DNA of 64,000 nucleotides from Brugia malayi (lineage: Eukaryota > Nematoda > Chromadorea > Rhabditida > Onchocercidae). The notes beneath the pieces were generated by a model that was not told the origin of the DNA, searched no databases, and saw only the letters and a list, made by a program, of their open reading frames with translations. The stretch lies in NCBI RefSeq assembly GCF_000002995.4, contig NW_025062478.1:12086001-12150000 (forward strand), written 5' to 3'. Shown piece after piece: positions 61,801 through 64,000 of this stretch; within the stretch, counting starts at the first letter, position 1, and each line of letters begins with the position of its first letter. Position numbers and translations under genes: made by a program.

Positions 61801-64000
61801 ACAATCTGAGTAAGTTGAAAATTCATTTCATACATATATATATGTATGTTAATTCAATTTTATAATATTTAATTCGATTTCATCTTTTTTTATGTTATCC
61901 ATCTAACTATCTTTGAAATTTAGTAATTACTATAAATCTAAATTAATATGTCAAATATTTTCAAAATTTTTAAATTCATGTATTTAGTCTGAATTAATAT
62001 ATTCAATAGTCTTTAAATTCAAGAAATTCAAGTACTTACCAATAATATAGGTTTAATTATACCATATAGCTTTTAAATTCAAATATTTAATGATATAGAT
62101 CTAAATTTAGTTACTGTTTCTTTAAAAAAAAAAAAAAAAAAAACAAAAACAAATGCTGAATTCATTTGAAAGGTTAATTCTGATGCAAGAGAATGAATTG
62201 AAGGATTTTATCTCCGCCACCGCAGAACTTCATATTTTTTCCGTCGTTCTCAGTTATTATAATTTATAGAAATCTTTCTTACAGACAAATCGAAGTGAAA
62301 TATGTGAATCAGCAAGCTATATTAACAATTAAAAATGTGCAAAAGAAACATGAAGGCACTTATTATTGTCATGCGGAAAACGATTACGGAAAAACGGTTT
62401 TGCCATGCAATTTACGCGTGACTGATACCGCCATTGGTACATTTTTGTCTTATAAACTATGGAAATAGTGTTTTCCAATACTAGAATTAAATTCGAAATT
62501 CAAATAATTTTCGGTCGATCAGTAGGAGTTGAACTTGACTTTGTGTTATCGATTGAAATGTTACAGATTGGTCCGAATCCACGCATAAAATGATTCGTTC
62601 TCCGCTGATTTACACTTTAACAGAAACTGAAACGGAAGTATCTTCAAATGTTCATGTCACTCACGCTGCCGAATGCTACGATCATTATTTCTCCACTATT
62701 CAGCCAGAAACTTTTGCATTGGGTTATTCGTGTCTTGCATCAACCAGTAAAATTCACGATGATTCCGTAATCATAACACGTGAATCGATGCAAAAAATGA
62801 TTGAAAGAGAGCAAGAAGTAACGGAAGTAATGCTAAACGTAAATGTTGAACGTACACCGTCAGTTTTCAAGCATGATGCACGTATTTTACGATCAACAGA
62901 TGAAAGCGTTACCATATGTCGACGTGAACCGCAATCTACGAGAGCAGAAGAAGTAATTCAAACTAATGATATACTTTTGATTGGTGATCAACGTGTCCTG
63001 AAACAACATCAATCAGTGGTTAATGCCATAACAACAGTTGTGTTCGAGAAGCCATCACAACGAGCTCTTCATGAAATTACCTGCTTATACGATGACAAGG
63101 TTATCAGTACAAAATTTTCTAGAATTAGATTGAAAGTGGTAATTAAAATTGGAATTGAATTAGAATTTTAAAAACTAGGCTTGTTGAATATTGAATGAAA
63201 TAGATGCTTCCACATATTGTATAGATAAACGAGCTTACATTTGAACATATTAGTGAGTAAACTGTTTCAGTAAACTAATAAATTACTTTATTATTGCTAT
63301 TATAACAAATTTTATCGTTTAAATCTTATATACAATGTTTCGAATTGCAGAGTATTAGTATCTCATTGCTTATATTAATTGTAACTACTTCTGTAATCTA
63401 CTTCTTTAATTACCATAAGTTGTAATTATTCTAGGCTTATGTAAGCAAAGAGAAAGTTCAAGCTGTTAGTACAATTGATCTTAAAAGAATTGAAATTGTC
63501 AATGAACTTATCAGTACCATTATGGCTACAGAGGTTTCTAAATTCTATTCTTTCAATAAATTTTCCTAAAACATTTCAGCAAATAATTAGTATGCTGGAA
63601 TTTTGTTTTGTTGTTTTATTCTTTTACCTAAATTATAGAGATTTAAAAAATTTTTTTTATGATTTAATTTAAAATAATATTATATCAACTATAATTGCAA
63701 TAAATACAGGAAAAGTTCCGTGAAGCATATGCGGAAGCAAACGTTGACGTAAGATGTCCGGATGCCATATTTGATCATTTCATAAAAATTATTGAATCGG
63801 AACAGGAAAATCTTAGCATACATTTGATTGCACCGATACTTGTAAAAAATCTTGTAACTTCCGATTTTCACTTGCAACAAAAATCGGAATCATTGCATGC
63901 AGAATCAATATTTATTGAATATCCAAGAAAGAATGCTACAGCTGAACAAAGAATTGTTATACTTCAAAGTTCATTCCAAAAATTCAGTGAAGCTATTACA
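51052..64000 (+). CDS. Titin-like giant Ig protein, N-terminal part (3' end outside window)
   Basis: This is a spliced gene on the + strand. I chose the ATG at 51052 because it opens an exon (MDEREKSHCKNAS...) whose donor (AA|GTAAAT) joins in phase to 51322, where the frame continues as 'MEIIEDGNWMNVKTIQQDE'. About ten Ig domains follow, then a long helical non-Ig region that runs off the window. The order is Ig1-2, a charged/Tyr linker, one 2.5 kb exon with a polyQ run and Ig3-7, Ig8-9, an amphipathic helix, Ig10, and the tail. The Ig domains lack kettin linkers. The position directly after kettin and the build resemble the N-terminal half of nematode TTN-1, or the titin part of insect sls. 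Other giant Ig proteins such as the obscurin homologue UNC-89 cannot be excluded because no kinase, Fn3 or RhoGEF part is in the window. Confidence 0.8.
54437..54803 (+). other. Titin-like gene: His/Tyr-rich and basic linker exons
   Basis: Two small exons, 54437-54520 and 54636-54803, encode a non-Ig linker. The first is rich in His, Gln and Pro ('HHQTQLPPLPNDHIYHHSSY'). The second is basic and Tyr-rich ('RGRASSVSRIIDYYEESSYY' then 'IKKTTEIIRKRKDG'). 'RASSVS' fits a basophilic kinase (PKA-like) consensus, R-x-S/S-x, which would suit the anchoring helix further down, though this is only motif matching. Confidence 0.7.
55799..58330 (+). other. Titin-like gene: single 2.5 kb exon with polyQ and Ig3-Ig7
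   Basis: This exon begins after TTTTTTAG and ends at CCA T|GTTAGT; both phases fit their neighbours. It starts with an eleven-codon CAA run. Ig3 (about 55977-56250) begins 'KPIFTSKLPVEIAIG'. A 230-residue non-Ig stretch follows (56260-56950), with Thr/Pro-rich 'ETPTPTPRDEAF' and three related blocks ending 'INYETSKIPP', 'IIYETPQALL' and 'YEIINDN'. Ig4 (56959-57230), Ig5 (57357-57626), Ig6 (57690-57960) and Ig7 (58053-58330) follow. Ig4 and Ig5 share 'NFEVRPS' and 'ATF..PISG.Y..VA.N', which suggests a fairly recent duplication. These domains keep the core Trp but lack the usual Cys pair. Confidence 0.88.
55813..55845 (+). repeat. (CAA)11 polyglutamine run
   Basis: Eleven perfect CAA codons follow the start of the large exon and continue into 'RKEEQHREQQ'. 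Pure repeats like this vary in length between individuals by replication slippage. Confidence 0.95.
58803..60586 (+). other. Titin-like gene: Ig8 and Ig9
   Basis: Exons are 58803-58904, 59160-59402, 59571-59605, 59804-60044 and 60426-60586. Ig8 starts 'ERPPRIVLPLRPFVFRAGE', with 'LELRCRVDGLPRPEVFWTKD' and 'DAGLYQLTARNIHG'. A 35-base micro-exon (Thr/Glu-rich, 'RETVETTTTET') links it to Ig9, which has 'SKPRFSNVISKQYEDD', 'VVISWFKDGQRL' and 'GSYTCRAENTYG'. Ig9 is the first in this gene with both core cysteines. An acidic tail follows ('ISEEILVEENDSEVIG'). Confidence 0.85.
60814..61168 (+). other. Titin-like gene: amphipathic helix with AKAP-like motif
   Basis: Exons 60814-60910 and 60994-61168 encode a non-Ig stretch. 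The second exon begins with a predicted strongly amphipathic helix ('VAEIVASKLVAKVIIDEA' continuing 'INVALRRM'), followed by an acidic run (SEEEEFE). At 61047-61082 it reads AKVIIDEAINVA. This fits the PKA-RII anchoring pattern A-x-x-[hydrophobic]2-x-x-A-[hydrophobic]-x-x-A and is close to the designed anchoring peptide AKAP-IS core (AKQIVDNAIQQA). If real, it would tether cAMP-dependent kinase to the sarcomere. This rests on sequence pattern only. Confidence 0.6.
61681..62436 (+). other. Titin-like gene: Ig10
   Basis: Exons 61681-61809 and 62285-62436, together with the 'PCPPR' at the end of the previous exon, form one I-set domain. It reads 'PPRFETNIECYTVDIGDA', 'GYPQPNVEWYFGEQKL' and 'HEGTYYCHAENDYGKT'. 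It is the last Ig visible before the helical tail. Confidence 0.85.
62567..64000 (+). other. Titin-like gene: non-Ig, largely helical tail (runs off window)
   Basis: Exons are 62567-63138 (or ending earlier at AAG|GTTATC), 63435-63533 and 63710-64000 (still open at the window edge). No known fold is recognised. The first exon is mixed and charged ('TRESMQKMIEREQEVTEVML'). Later exons look alpha-helical ('DLKRIEIVNELISTIMATEE', 'EKFREAYAEANVDV', 'DHFIKIIESEQENLSIHL'). C. elegans titins are known to contain long coiled-coil and novel regions, which fits. If the 63138 donor is not used, the frame ends at a TAA at 63169-63171. Confidence 0.7.

Noticed and set aside
1..64000. tRNA genes, rRNA and CRISPR arrays
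   Set aside because: Looked for on both strands; nothing with the needed structure was seen.

Overview
The window is a very AT-rich animal (eukaryotic) locus. It holds many short exons with GT-AG introns on the + strand that together encode giant muscle proteins made of tandem immunoglobulin (I-set) domains. Ig domains joined by linkers around 'TQHPESL.RIQEIEAP' are the signature of kettin. A degenerate cuticle-collagen-like fragment and the base composition point to a nematode, perhaps a spirurid/filarial worm. The organism is inferred, not proven.

Layout. (1) 306-43396: a kettin gene (ketn-1 type) that starts upstream of the window and ends at a TAG at 43394-43396. Reading 5' to 3' it has N-terminal Ig domains and a Gln-rich region (306-5086); a 4.4 kb intron (5087-9504); a Gln/Tyr-rich low-complexity tract in small exons (9505-13903); the long Ig-linker array (14474-36989); a Lys/Pro/Glu-rich PEVK-like spacer (36837-39871); and four C-terminal Ig domains (40308-43396). 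I count about 33 complete Ig domains plus one partial. (2) 43397-51051: a 7.6 kb intergenic gap with simple repeats, a GA/CT inverted repeat, and two exon-like pieces on the minus strand (48606-48958) that encode a leucine zipper resembling a C/EBP-type bZIP. (3) 51052-64000: the 5' part of a second giant Ig gene on the same strand, running off the window. It has about ten Ig domains, a 2.5 kb exon with a polyglutamine run, a helix matching the PKA-anchoring (AKAP) pattern, and a long non-Ig tail. It is most likely the start of a titin-like gene (ttn-1 type).

Kettin and titin-like proteins act together in the sarcomere. Kettin Ig-linker modules lie along actin near the Z-disc or dense body, and titin-like proteins give elastic anchoring. 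Kettin followed directly by a titin-like gene on the same strand recalls the insect sallimus (sls) locus, where one gene makes both. A broken collagen-like fragment lies antisense in a kettin intron at about 30962-31380. No tRNA, rRNA or CRISPR array was seen. Exon borders were read by eye from reading frame, GT/AG sites and phase, and may be off by a base or alternatively used.
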